In this document: in pieces, positions 1-8,107 of the stretch
Layout: each line of letters begins with the position of its first letter
Numbering within the stretch: position 1 is the stretch's first letter
From: Schlegelella_A sp963778525
GTDB taxonomy: Bacteria > Pseudomonadota > Gammaproteobacteria > Burkholderiales > Burkholderiaceae_C
Direction: 5' to 3'
Assembly (NCBI GenBank): GCA_963778525.1
Contig: CAVZUJ010000002.1
Location: forward strand, 496,001 to 560,000
Length of the DNA stretch: 64,000 bases
Translations under genes and position numbers: made by a program
Notes under the pieces: generated by a model
What the model was told of the DNA's origin: nothing
Databases searched by the model: none
The model's input: only the letters and a program-made list of their open reading frames with translations

Positions 1-856
1 GTGATCGCGACGCGCGGCATCGATATCTCGGTCGGCGCGGTCGTCGCCATCGCGGCGGCGCTTGCCGCCTGGATGATCGGCGGGGCGCTCGTGGTGGTCG
101 ATGGTGCCGCCACGCACGTCAGCCGCTTTCCGATGCCGCTCGCGATTCTCGCGGCCGTCGCGGTGGCCCTGCTGTGCGGCCTCTGGAACGGCGTGCTGGT
201 GGCGCGCGTCGGGCATGCAGCCGATCATCGCGACCTTGATCCTCATGGTCGCCGGCCGCGGCATCGCCCAGCTCATCACCGGCGGCCAGATCATCACGAT
301 CTACTACGAGCCGTTCTTCTTCCTCGGCAACGGCCACCTGCTCGGCCTGCCGTTCTCGCTCTTCGTGGCGGCGGCGATCTTCGCGGCGCTCCATGCGGTG
401 ATCACGCGCAGCGCGCTCGGGCTCTTCATCCAGGCGGTCGGCATCAACCCGAGCGCGGCGCGCCTGGCCGGCGTGCGCGCGCGCCGCATCGTCCTCGGCG
501 TCTACGGGTTCTGCGGTGCCTGCGCCGGCGTCGCCGGGCTGCTCATCAGCTCGAACGTGAAGAGCGCGGACGGCAACAACGCCGGCCAGCTCCTCGAGCT
601 CGACGCCATCCTCGCCGTCACGCTCGGCGGCACGGCCCTGACCGGCGGCCGCTTCAGCCTCGTCGGCAGCGTCGTGGGCGCGCTCATCATCCAGACGCTG
701 ACCTACGGCATCTATTCGCTCGGCGTGCCGCCGGAGATCAATCTGGTGGTCAAGGCGGTGGTCGTCTTCGCGGTGATGCTGCTGCAGTCGGGCGAGTTCA
801 GGAAGAGCGTGCGCTCCTGGGTCTTGCGGCCGGCCCGGCGCGAGGTCGCGCGATGA
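1..856 (+). CDS. ytfT: sugar ABC transporter permease, YtfT-like (5' truncated, one frameshift)
   Basis: Membrane permease of a ribose/galactofuranose-type ABC importer (BPD_transp_2 family). The window opens inside the gene: the first residues (ATRGIDISVGAVVAIAA) are the conserved internal family motif, so the GTG at base 1 is not the start and roughly the first 80 residues are missing. The protein runs in frame 1 to about base 211, then continues in frame 2 (MQPIIATLILMVAGRG). One extra G in the GGG at 211-213 explains the switch. The stop overlaps the next gene's ATG (ATGA at 853-856), so the two permeases are translationally coupled. The ATPase and binding-protein genes are presumably upstream of the window. 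Confidence 0.82.
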
Positions 857-1830
857 CCGTGCTGCGCTCGCGCCTGCCGCGCAAGTACCTGCCGCTGGCC
901 GCGACGATTTCGCTTTTCTTCGTCGTGGCGAGCCTTGGCTCGGTCTCGTATCCCGGCTTCTTCTCGGCCCAGGTGTTTTTCAACCTGTTCATCGACAACG
1001 CCTTCCTGATCGTCGTCTCGGTCGGCATGACCTTCGTGATCCTCTCGGGCGGCATCGACCTGTCGGTCGGCTCGGTGATCGCCTTGACGACGATGGTCTC
1101 CGCCTGCCTGGTCGAGCAGCATGGCTGGAGCCTGGTTCTCGTGCTGCCGCTCGTCCTGCTGATGGGCGCGGCATTCGGTGCCTTCATGGGCGTGCTCATC
1201 GAGCGCTTCGACCTGCAGCCTTTCATCGTCACGCTGGCCGGCATGTTCATGGCCCGCGGCCTGTGCTACCTGATCAGCATCGATTCGATCAGCATCACCG
1301 ATCCCTTGTACGCCGCGGTGTCGCAATGGCGCATTCCGATGTGGGGCGGCGCCTCGGTCTCGGTCGGCGCCGTGCTGGCGATCGTGGTCCTGCTCGGCGG
1401 CATCTTCGTGGCGCATTGCACGCCGTTCGGGCGCGCCGTCTACGCGGTCGGCGGCAGCGAGAACTCGGCCCGGTTGATGGGCCTGCCGGTACGCGGCACT
1501 CTGGTCGGCGTCTATGCGTTGTCAGGCTTCTGCTCGGCACTGGCGGGCGTGGTCTTCACCTTCTACATGCTCTCCGGCTACGGCCTGCACGCGGTCGGCC
1601 TCGAGCTCGATGCCATCGCCGCGGTCGTGATCGGCGGGACGCTGCTGAGCGGCGGCGTCGGCTACGTCGCCGGCACGCTCTTCGGCGTGCTGATGCTGGG
1701 CATCATCCAGACCCTGATCTCCTTCGACGGCAGCCTCAGCTCGTGGTGGACGCGCATCGTCGTCGGCGCGCTGCTGTTCGTCTTCTGCCTGCTGCAGCGC
1801 CTGTTCGCGCCGCCCGGATCGGCGGCCTGA
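853..1830 (+). CDS. yjfF: sugar ABC transporter permease, YjfF-like
   Basis: Second permease of the same importer, 325 aa and intact. It has about eight to ten hydrophobic segments and the family motif SGGIDLSVGSVIALTTM near residues 65-81. A second conserved stretch (LDAIAAVVIGGTLLSGG) lies near residue 260. The start overlaps the ytfT-like stop by four bases, as in ytfT-yjfF operons, where the products form a heterodimeric channel for galactofuranose-type sugars. The actual substrate cannot be read from the sequence. The gene ends four bases before the convergent suhB-like gene, with no recognisable terminator between. Confidence 0.85.
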   Translation: MTVLRSRLPRKYLPLAATISLFFVVASLGSVSYPGFFSAQVFFNLFIDNAFLIVVSVGMTFVILSGGIDLSVGSVIALTTMVSACLVEQHGWSLVLVLPLVLLMGAAFGAFMGVLIERFDLQPFIVTLAGMFMARGLCYLISIDSISITDPLYAAVSQWRIPMWGGASVSVGAVLAIVVLLGGIFVAHCTPFGRAVYAVGGSENSARLMGLPVRGTLVGVYALSGFCSALAGVVFTFYMLSGYGLHAVGLELDAIAAVVIGGTLLSGGVGYVAGTLFGVLMLGIIQTLISFDGSLSSWWTRIVVGALLFVFCLLQRLFAPPGSAA

Positions 1831-1834
1831 CGCC

Positions 1835-2677
1835 TCAGCCGCTGCCCGTTGCGCCAGTGCCGCCGACATCGGCGAGCGCGGAGTAGGGCGCGAGCATCTG
1901 GACCAGCTGGCCGTAGATCTTGGGGTTGCCGGCCACCACCTCGCGCCGGAACAGATAGTCGGCGTCGCCCGTGAAGTTGCCGACCAGGCCGCCTGCCTCG
2001 GTGACCAGCAGCGAGCCGGCAGCGCAATCCCAGGGGGCGAGACCGGTTTCGAAAAAGCCGTCGTACCAGCCGGCGGCCACATAGCAGAGGTCGAGTGCCG
2101 CGGCGCCTGGCCGGCGCAGGCCGGCGCAGCTCTTCATGACCAGGGTGAAAAGCCGGACATAGCGATCGAAATCGTCGCCCTTGCGAAACGGAAAGCCGGT
2201 GCCGATCAGGGCTTCGGCCATGCGGTTGCGCTTCGAGACGCGCAGCCGCCTGTCGTTGAGAAAGGCACCGCGACCCTTCGAGGCGAAGAAGAGGTCGTTG
2301 CGCGCGGGGTCGTAGACGACGGCCTGCTGGATCTGCTGCCGGAACGACAGCGCGATCGACACCGCGTAGGTCGGCAGGCCGTGGATGAAATTGGTGGTGC
2401 CGTCGAGCGGGTCGATGATCCAGACGTAGTCGCTGTCCTTGGCCCCCTGGGCGCTGCCCGATTCCTCGGCGAGGATGCCGTGGCCGGGATAGGCGCCCAG
2501 CAGCGTCTCGATGATCGATGCCTCGGCGGCGTGGTCGACTTCGGTGACGAAATCGTTCGGCGCCTTGGTGTTGACCGTCAGCCGGTCGAGATCGAGCGAG
2601 GCGCGGTTGATGATCGCCCCGGCGCCGCGCGCGGCCTTGATGGCGATGTTGAGCATGGGGTGCAGCGCTTGCGACAT
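1835..2677 (-). CDS. suhB: inositol monophosphatase family protein (SuhB-like)
   Basis: 280-aa Mg-dependent phosphatase of the inositol monophosphatase/FBPase superfamily. Metal ligands are visible: Glu71-Glu72, the DPLDGT motif at 89-94 and WDCAAG at 216-221. SuhB hydrolyses inositol-1-phosphate and also assists rRNA antitermination in E. coli; the second role here is inference. The start MSQALHPMLNIAIKAARGAG was chosen because family members begin this way; an in-frame extension of 30 residues upstream (to 2767) looks like untranslated sequence. It is divergent from trmJ, as commonly seen in Burkholderiales. Confidence 0.9.
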   Translation of the reverse strand: MSQALHPMLNIAIKAARGAGAIINRASLDLDRLTVNTKAPNDFVTEVDHAAEASIIETLLGAYPGHGILAEESGSAQGAKDSDYVWIIDPLDGTTNFIHGLPTYAVSIALSFRQQIQQAVVYDPARNDLFFASKGRGAFLNDRRLRVSKRNRMAEALIGTGFPFRKGDDFDRYVRLFTLVMKSCAGLRRPGAAALDLCYVAAGWYDGFFETGLAPWDCAAGSLLVTEAGGLVGNFTGDADYLFRREVVAGNPKIYGQLVQMLAPYSALADVGGTGATGSG

Positions 2678-2769
2678 GGTTCTGGGATTCGTGAAGAGCC
2701 CGGACCTTTGCAGGGATCGGGCCGCGACGCGGCTGCAAAATGAAGAACTGCGAATTTTAGCGGCCACCC

Positions 2770-3492
2770 ATGAGCACCGACGCCACGCGCTTCATCCTGG
2801 TCGCAACCAGCCACGCCGGCAACGTTGGCGCGGCGGCGCGGGCGATGAAGGTCATGGGCTTCACCGACCTCGTGCTCGTCGCGCCGCGCTGGCCCGACGT
2901 GCTGCAGCGCGCGGAGGCCCTCGCCATGGCCAGCGGCGCCACCGACGTGCTGGCAGGCGCACGCGTCGTGGCGACGCTGGGCGAGGCGCTCCACGGCATC
3001 ACCTACGCCTGTGCGACGGCCATGACGCCGCGCGACTTCGGGCCACCGACCTTCTCGCCGCGCGATCTCTTCGCCGATCTGGCTCCAGGCGCGCATCGCC
3101 TCGCCTTCGTCTTCGGCTCGGAACGCTTCGGCCTGTCGAACGACGATGTCTACGGCTGCCACGCCTGCCTCTCGATTCCCACCGATCCGCGCTACGGCTC
3201 GCTCAACCTGGCGCAGGCAGTGCAACTCGTGGCTTACGACTGGCGCCAGGCGCTCGGCGGCTTCGCGGTGACCGCACGGGCCGCCGAAGGCGTCGTTGCC
3301 GACGCGCTCGCCGTTCGCGGCCTGCTCGGACACTGGCAGGAGGCGCTGACGACGCTCGGGTTTCTCGATCCGAAGGCGCCGCGCAAGCTCATGTCGCGCC
3401 TGCACCGCCTCGCCAACCGGGCCCATCTCACCGTCGAGGAGGTGCAAATCCTGCGCGGCATCGCGCGAGCAGTCGAAGAGCGCAACCGCTAA
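2770..3492 (+). CDS. trmJ: tRNA (cytidine/uridine-32-2'-O-)-methyltransferase TrmJ
   Basis: 240-aa SPOUT-class RNA methyltransferase that 2'-O-methylates position 32 of the tRNA anticodon loop using S-adenosylmethionine. The N-terminus (FILVATSHAGNVGAAARAMK) and the knot-forming segments FVFGSERFGLSNDDV and IPTDPRYGSLNLAQAVQ identify the family. The C-terminal 80 residues form the helical extension typical of TrmJ and absent from TrmL. It is divergent from suhB with 92 bases between the start codons and is followed by cysE 30 bases downstream. Confidence 0.92.
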   Translation: MSTDATRFILVATSHAGNVGAAARAMKVMGFTDLVLVAPRWPDVLQRAEALAMASGATDVLAGARVVATLGEALHGITYACATAMTPRDFGPPTFSPRDLFADLAPGAHRLAFVFGSERFGLSNDDVYGCHACLSIPTDPRYGSLNLAQAVQLVAYDWRQALGGFAVTARAAEGVVADALAVRGLLGHWQEALTTLGFLDPKAPRKLMSRLHRLANRAHLTVEEVQILRGIARAVEERNR

Positions 3493-3522
3493 ACTGAATC
3501 GCCCTTCGTTTCCGAGCCTTCC

Positions 3523-4302
3523 ATGTTCCAGCGCCTGCGCGAAGACATTGCCTGCATTCTCGAGCGCGACCCGGCGGCGCGCTCGCGCTGGGAGGTGCTC
3601 ACCTGCTATCCGGGGCTGCATGCCGTCGTCTTGCACCGGTGGGCAGGATGGTGGCATCGCCGCGGCCTGCACTGGCTGGCGCGCTGGATCTCGCAGTGGG
3701 CGCGCTTTCTCACTGGCATCGAGATCCACCCCGGCGCCACGATCGGGCGCCGCGTCTTCATCGATCACGGCATGGGCGTGGTCATCGGCGAGACCGCCGA
3801 GGTCGGCGACGACTGCACGATCTATCAGGGCGTGACGCTCGGCGGCACCTCGCTCGCGAAGGGGGCCAAGCGCCACCCGACGCTCGGGCGCGGCGTCATC
3901 GTCGGCGCCAATTCGCAGGTGCTTGGCGGCTTTGTCGTGGGCGATGGCGCACGCGTCGGCTCGAGCGCGGTCGTGCTGAAGCCGGTGCCGCCCGGCGCCA
4001 CGGCAGTGGGCAATCCGGCGCGCATCATTCAGGCCGAAGTCGATGTGAATCGCGAAGCGACGGCGGCGAAGATGGGCTTTTCAGCGTACGGCCTGACGCA
4101 GGGCGACGACCCGGTTTCGCAGGCCATGAAGGGCCTCATCGACAACGCGTCGGGCCACGAGCACCAGATCGCGCTGCTCTGGCAGGCGATCGAGAAGCTG
4201 TCGTCGCGTTCGCGCGAGCTGCCGACGGGCGACTGCGTGCCGGGCGAGGCGCAGACGACCGAGAACTTCGACGCCGAGCGGCTGAGCCGCCTCGTCAAGT
4301 AG
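3523..4302 (+). CDS. cysE: serine O-acetyltransferase
   Basis: 259 aa. Transfers acetyl from acetyl-CoA to L-serine, the first step of cysteine synthesis. The C-terminal half is a left-handed beta helix of hexapeptide repeats (IEIHPGATIGRRVFIDHGMG, then VVIGETAEVGDDCTIYQGVTLGG) with the catalytic His in the FIDHGMG turn. The N-terminal helical domain is shorter than in E. coli CysE (273 aa), which matches the short-form enzymes found in Burkholderiales. The tail after residue 180 is variable. It converges on mogA and the two reading frames overlap by eight bases. Confidence 0.93.
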   Translation: MFQRLREDIACILERDPAARSRWEVLTCYPGLHAVVLHRWAGWWHRRGLHWLARWISQWARFLTGIEIHPGATIGRRVFIDHGMGVVIGETAEVGDDCTIYQGVTLGGTSLAKGAKRHPTLGRGVIVGANSQVLGGFVVGDGARVGSSAVVLKPVPPGATAVGNPARIIQAEVDVNREATAAKMGFSAYGLTQGDDPVSQAMKGLIDNASGHEHQIALLWQAIEKLSSRSRELPTGDCVPGEAQTTENFDAERLSRLVK

Positions 4303-4918
4303 CCCGGGCCCGGATCGCCGATTTCGGTCGGAAGGCCTTGCAGATCGCGTCGTCGGTCTCGAGGTAGGGACCGCCGATCAGGTCGATGCAGTAGGGCACG
4401 GCGGCGAAGAGGCCGGGCACCGGCGGCGCGGCATCGCGCATGCCTTCGAGCGTTTCGGCAATCGCCTTGGGCTGCCCGGGCAGGTTGATGATCAGCGCCT
4501 TGGCACGGATCACCGCCACCTGGCGCGACAGGATCGCCGTCGGCACGAAGTTCAGGCTGATGCGTCGCATCTGCTCGCCGAAGCCGGGCATCTCCTTGTC
4601 GGCAACCGCCAGCGTCGCCTCGGGCGTGACGTCGCGCGGTGCCGGACCGGTGCCGCCCGTGGTGAGCACGAGGTCGCAGTGCGCGGCATCGACCAGCTCG
4701 CGCAGGGTCGTGCTGATCGTGGCCGCGTCATCGGCGATCAGGCGCGTTTCCCAATCGATGGGATTGAGGACCGCGCGGCCCAGCCAATCCTGCAGCGCGG
4801 GAATGCCCTTGTCCTCGTAGATCCCGGCCGAGGCGCGGTCGCTGATCGAGACCAGGCCGACGCGGACGCGGTCGCGCTCCGTCGTGGCAGAAGGGGGCGA
4901 GTCAGGCCTCGTGCTCAT
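4295..4918 (-). CDS. mogA: molybdopterin adenylyltransferase (MogA/MoaB family)
   Basis: 207 aa. Adenylates molybdopterin before molybdenum insertion in molybdenum-cofactor synthesis. Family motifs are VGLVSISDRASAGIYEDKG near the N-terminus, the nucleotide-binding LTTGGTGPAPRDVTPEAT segment and IINLPGQPKAI near the C-terminus. The start MSTRPDSPP (4918) was chosen because everything upstream in frame lies inside the preceding yjgA gene. The start overlaps the 3' end of yjgA by 17 bases, so the pair is probably co-transcribed. Confidence 0.9.
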   Translation of the reverse strand: MSTRPDSPPSATTERDRVRVGLVSISDRASAGIYEDKGIPALQDWLGRAVLNPIDWETRLIADDAATISTTLRELVDAAHCDLVLTTGGTGPAPRDVTPEATLAVADKEMPGFGEQMRRISLNFVPTAILSRQVAVIRAKALIINLPGQPKAIAETLEGMRDAAPPVPGLFAAVPYCIDLIGGPYLETDDAICKAFRPKSAIRARAT

Positions 4919-5459
4919 GGCTGCGGATGAACTGGAAAAGCTCGCGAAAGGCACGGCCGCTGCGCTGCTCGGGTGCCAGCGACTGGTCCTTGCGGGCGTT
5001 GCGCACGAGGGCACGCAGCTGCTGCAAGTCGGCCTCGGGATGCTCGCTGGCGAAGCGCGTGGTGGCATCGTCGGCGGCGATCAGCTCGGCGCGCCAGCGC
5101 TCGGCCTGGTGCAAGGCGAGCGAATCGCGAGCCCGCCCCAGCTGCATCTCGGCCACGGCCTTGCGCACGGGCTCGACGTCGACCGAGCGCATGAGCTTGC
5201 CGATCAGCTGCATCTGCCGGCGGCGGGCTTCGTGGCTGCGGATCTTGCGATGCGCACGCAGGGCATCGACAAGCTTTTCATCGAGGCCGAGACTGGCGAC
5301 ATGGTCGTCGCTCATTTCCAGGAGCGCGGCGCCGAGCGCCTGCAGGTCGTGCGACTCTTCCTTGCGCCGTGTCTTGCTCGGCCGCTCGACGGCATAGCGC
5401 GCGCTCGCCGGCGGGTCTTCGACGGCGACGGGATCTGAAGGGGGAGGGCGAGTTCGCAC
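4902..5459 (-). CDS. darP: ribosome-associated protein YjgA/DarP (DUF615)
   Basis: 185-aa basic, mostly helical protein of the DUF615 family. It has the characteristic RRKEESHDLQALGAALLEM opening and the motifs DEKLVDALRAHRKIRSHEARRRQMQLIGKLMR and LRALVRNARKD. In E. coli the homologue (DarP) binds late 50S intermediates and promotes assembly of the peptidyl-transferase centre. The divergent partner pmbA is a recurrent neighbour in beta- and gammaproteobacteria. Start ATG at 5459; the first 25 residues are proline- and charge-rich and poorly conserved. Confidence 0.9.
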   Translation of the reverse strand: MRTRPPPSDPVAVEDPPASARYAVERPSKTRRKEESHDLQALGAALLEMSDDHVASLGLDEKLVDALRAHRKIRSHEARRRQMQLIGKLMRSVDVEPVRKAVAEMQLGRARDSLALHQAERWRAELIAADDATTRFASEHPEADLQQLRALVRNARKDQSLAPEQRSGRAFRELFQFIRSHEHEA

Positions 5460-5552
5460 GAAAGCGCGAGAGTGTCGGCAAGGGGCGTCGTTATCATAGC
5501 CGCCGCCCCTTGCCCGGCGCTCGCTCGCGCCGGCGCCACAACGCCTCTTCCC

Positions 5553-6944
5553 ATGCCCTCTTCGACTTCCGCCTCGCTTTCGCCGACCGACTTCGCCTAT
5601 TCACGCGAGCGATTTCGCGAGCTCGTCGACGGTGCGCTGGCGAGCGCGCGCGCGCTCGGTGCCAGCGACGCCGTCGCCGAAGTCTCGGAAGGCGTCGGCC
5701 TGTCGGTGTCGGTGCGCAAGGGCGAAACCGAGAACGTCGAGCGCAACCGGGACAAGTCGCTCAGCATCACCGTCTACGCCGGGCAACGGCGCGGCAACGC
5801 GAGCACCTCTGACTTCTCGCGCGCGGGGCTCGAGCAGACGGTGCGCGCCGCCTGGGACATCGCCCGCTTCACCGCCGTCGATCCCGCTGCCGGCTTGCCC
5901 GACGCCGATGACCTGGCCCTCGGTGCCGCCGTCGATCTCGACCTTTTCCATCCCTGGCCGATCGACGCCGCCGCGGCAATCGACATCGCCAGGGAGTGCG
6001 AGGCGGCCGCACTCGCCGTCGACCGTCGCATCACGAACTCGGAAGGCGCCGGCGTCTCCGCCCAGCAGTCGCACTTCTATGCCGCGAATACGCGCGGCTT
6101 CGGTGCCGGCTACGCCAGCTCGCGTCATTCGCTGTCGGTGGCCCCGATCGCTTCGTTGCCGGGCCGCTCAGGCGACGACATGCAACGCGACGCCTGGTAC
6201 ACCTCGATGCGGGTGCCGCAAGACCTCGCCGCGCCAGCCGCCGTCGGCCGCTATGCCGCCGAGCGCGCCCTGTCGCGCCTCGGTTCGCGCAAGATCAAGA
6301 CCTGCGAAGTGCCGGTGCTCTACGAATCGTCGCTGGCCTCGGGGCTCCTGGGTGCCTACGTGCAGGCGACGAGCGGCGGTGCGCTTTACCGCAAGTCGTC
6401 GTTCCTCGAAGGCAGCCTCGGCAAGCCGGTGCTCTCCGATCACATCGACGTGCACGAGGATCCGCTGCAGCGGCGCGGCAAGGGCAGCGCGCCTTTCGAC
6501 GACGAAGGCGTGACGACCCGGGCGCGCGACATCGTCGTCGGCGGCGTCGCCCAGACCTACTTTCTCTCCACGTACACGGCGCGCAAGCTCGGCATGAAGA
6601 CGACCGGACATGCCGGCGGATCGCACAACATGACGCTCAGCTCGCGCCTGACGGCACCGGGCGACGATCTCCCGGCGATGCTGAAAAAGCTGCACCGCGG
6701 TCTTTTCGTGATCGAGCTGATGGGCCAGGGCGTCAACTACGTGACCGGCGACTATTCGCGCGGCGCGGCTGGCTTCTGGGTCGAGAACGGCCGCATCGCC
6801 TACCCGGTGCACGAGATCACGATCGCCGGCAACCTGCGCCAGATGCTGCGCTCCATCGTCGCCGTCGGTGCCGACGCCTACACGATGGGCAGCAAGACGA
6901 TCGGCTCGGTCTTGCTCGAGCGCATGAAGATCGCCGGCGCCTGA
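5553..6944 (+). CDS. pmbA: metalloprotease PmbA (TldE)
   Basis: 463 aa. Subunit of the TldD/TldE zinc protease, which in E. coli degrades unfolded peptides and matures microcin B17 and CcdA. The N-terminal domain covers residues 1-220. The C-terminal beta-barrel contains the conserved stretches SFLEGSLGKPVLSDHIDVHEDP and TTGHAGGSHNM. The subunit carrying HExxH is TldD, which is not in the window. The start at 5553 (MPSSTSASLSPTDFAYSRERF) was preferred to an in-frame ATG at 5472, whose 27 extra residues overlap the promoter region shared with darP. Confidence 0.92.
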   Translation: MPSSTSASLSPTDFAYSRERFRELVDGALASARALGASDAVAEVSEGVGLSVSVRKGETENVERNRDKSLSITVYAGQRRGNASTSDFSRAGLEQTVRAAWDIARFTAVDPAAGLPDADDLALGAAVDLDLFHPWPIDAAAAIDIARECEAAALAVDRRITNSEGAGVSAQQSHFYAANTRGFGAGYASSRHSLSVAPIASLPGRSGDDMQRDAWYTSMRVPQDLAAPAAVGRYAAERALSRLGSRKIKTCEVPVLYESSLASGLLGAYVQATSGGALYRKSSFLEGSLGKPVLSDHIDVHEDPLQRRGKGSAPFDDEGVTTRARDIVVGGVAQTYFLSTYTARKLGMKTTGHAGGSHNMTLSSRLTAPGDDLPAMLKKLHRGLFVIELMGQGVNYVTGDYSRGAAGFWVENGRIAYPVHEITIAGNLRQMLRSIVAVGADAYTMGSKTIGSVLLERMKIAGA

Positions 6945-6957
6945 GCGCCGTCTCGAC

Positions 6958-7299
6958 TCAGACCGCGCGCGCGGCCTGCCAGAGCTTGCCCGAGCGCGCG
7001 CCGGAACGGCAAAACGCAAGGATGGGCTTGGGCATCGAGGCGATCAGCTCGCCGAAGCGGGCGATTTCTTCGGGGCTCTGAAAGCCGCCGGCCACCGGCA
7101 GGAACGCGTACTCGAGGCCGGCGGCACGCGCGGCGGCCTCCATGGCGGCGTGCGTCGGTTGCGTCGGGCCGCCCTCGAAGTCGGGGCGGTTGTTGATCAC
7201 GCTCTTGAAGCCGGCGGCAGCCGCTTCTGCCATCGCTTCGGGAGCGAGTTGCGGCGCGACCGAGACATCGGCGTCGAGTCGTTGTACGGCAATGGTCAT
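6958..7299 (-). CDS. DUF442 / TIGR01244-family sulfurtransferase-phosphatase
   Basis: 113-aa protein of the beta-lactamase hydrolase-like phosphatase fold (DUF442, TIGR01244). The active-site loop CRSGARS begins at Cys97 and resembles the phosphate-binding loop of dual-specificity phosphatases. Conserved family features are SVINNRPDFEGGPTQP and LPVAGGFQSPEEIARF. Members are predicted sulfur transferases or phosphatases; the substrate is unknown. Downstream of yqeY on the same strand with a nine-base gap, so probably co-transcribed. Confidence 0.85.
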   Translation of the reverse strand: MTIAVQRLDADVSVAPQLAPEAMAEAAAAGFKSVINNRPDFEGGPTQPTHAAMEAAARAAGLEYAFLPVAGGFQSPEEIARFGELIASMPKPILAFCRSGARSGKLWQAARAV

Positions 7300-7308
7300 C
7301 GTCTGGCC

Positions 7309-7755
7309 TCAGCGAGCGAGGGCCGCCTTGACGGCAGCGGAAACGGCGGCCATGTCGGCACGGCCGGCGAAATGGGCCTTGGCCGCAGCCATGACCTTGC
7401 CCATGTCGGCCGCCCCGGTGGCGCCGGTCTGGGTCACGAGGGCAGCGACTTCGGCGGCGACCGCATCGGCGCCGAGGCGTTGCGGCAGATAGCTTTCCAG
7501 GACCGTCAACTCGGCCGCTTCCTTGTCGACCAGATCCTGCCGTCCACCGGCGCTGAACTGGGCGATCGAATCCTTGCGCTGCTTCACGAGCTTGTCGACG
7601 ATGGCGATCACGGCGGCATCGTCGAGCACGATGCGTTCATCGACCTCGCGCTGTTTCATCGCCGCCAGCAGACCTCGGATCGTCAACAGGCGCGGTGCGT
7701 CCTTCGCGCGCATCGCGTTCTTCATGTCTTCGGTGATGCGGTCTTTGAGCGTCAT
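7309..7755 (-). CDS. yqeY: GatB/YqeY domain-containing protein
   Basis: 148-aa helical protein homologous to the tRNA-binding C-terminal domain of amidotransferase GatB. Conserved features are MTLKDRITEDMKNAMRAKD at the start, YLPQRLGADAV in the middle and a glycine-containing C-terminus. Its free-standing role is not well defined, but it is often linked to rpsU. The start MTLKDRI (7755) was chosen over an ATG five codons upstream because it matches the family. It lies just downstream of the rpsU terminator. Confidence 0.9.
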   Translation of the reverse strand: MTLKDRITEDMKNAMRAKDAPRLLTIRGLLAAMKQREVDERIVLDDAAVIAIVDKLVKQRKDSIAQFSAGGRQDLVDKEAAELTVLESYLPQRLGADAVAAEVAALVTQTGATGAADMGKVMAAAKAHFAGRADMAAVSAAVKAALAR

Positions 7756-7768
7756 GGGCTGATTGTGC

Positions 7769-7802
7769 AAAAAACGACGAAGCCCGCACGGGCGGGCTTC
7801 TT
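7769..7802 (-). terminator. rho-independent terminator after rpsU
   Basis: Perfect nine-base stem GAAGCCCGC/GCGGGCTTC (7779-7787 and 7792-7800) with a four-base loop. Read on the minus strand, a six-T run follows at 7769-7774, five bases past the stem. The plus strand also has TTTT directly after the stem, so it could work both ways. It sits between rpsU and yqeY, 14 bases before the yqeY start, and may attenuate yqeY instead of ending all transcription. Confidence 0.75.
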
Positions 7803-7834
7803 TTCGATCGACAGGCGCGACGAGCGCCGCCGGA

Positions 7835-8047
7835 TCAGAACAGCTTCTTCGGCAGCTGCATGCTGCGCACGCGCTTGAAGTGGCGCTTCACCGCCGCTGC
7901 CTTCTTGCGCTTGCGCTCGGCCGTGGGCTTCTCGTAGAACTCACGGGCGCGCAGGTCGGTCAGGAGGCCGAGTTTCTCGATGGTTCGCTTGAAGCGGCGA
8001 AGGGCCACATCGAAGGGCTCGTTTTCCTTGACTCGAATGGTGGTCAT
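7835..8047 (-). CDS. rpsU: 30S ribosomal protein S21
   Basis: 70-aa small basic ribosomal protein that helps the 30S subunit initiate translation. The whole chain matches the beta-proteobacterial S21 form: MTTIRVKENEPFDVALRRFKR, then an Arg/Lys-rich C-terminal half (AERKRKKAAAVKRHFKRVR). The start at 8047 fits the family, and nothing conserved lies upstream in frame. Its promoter overlaps the 3' end of the flavoprotein gene, and a strong hairpin follows the gene. Confidence 0.97.
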   Translation of the reverse strand: MTTIRVKENEPFDVALRRFKRTIEKLGLLTDLRAREFYEKPTAERKRKKAAAVKRHFKRVRSMQLPKKLF

Positions 8048-8078
8048 GTAGCAACTGGCATGAAACGCGAAGTCGACG

Positions 8079-8107
8079 ATTATAGCCCGGCTGCGAGGCG
8101 CTCGCAA
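8079..8107 (-). promoter_or_regulatory. sigma-70 promoter of rpsU
   Basis: On the minus strand a perfect -10 TATAAT (8079-8084) is preceded, after a 17-base spacer, by the -35 hexamer TTGCGA (8102-8107). It lies 32 bases upstream of the rpsU start and inside the last codons of the adjacent flavoprotein gene, giving rpsU its own strong start of transcription. Confidence 0.75.

Noticed and set aside
1..3. GTG at base 1 as start of the first permease
   Set aside because: The following residues are an internal conserved motif of the family, so the gene simply begins before the window.
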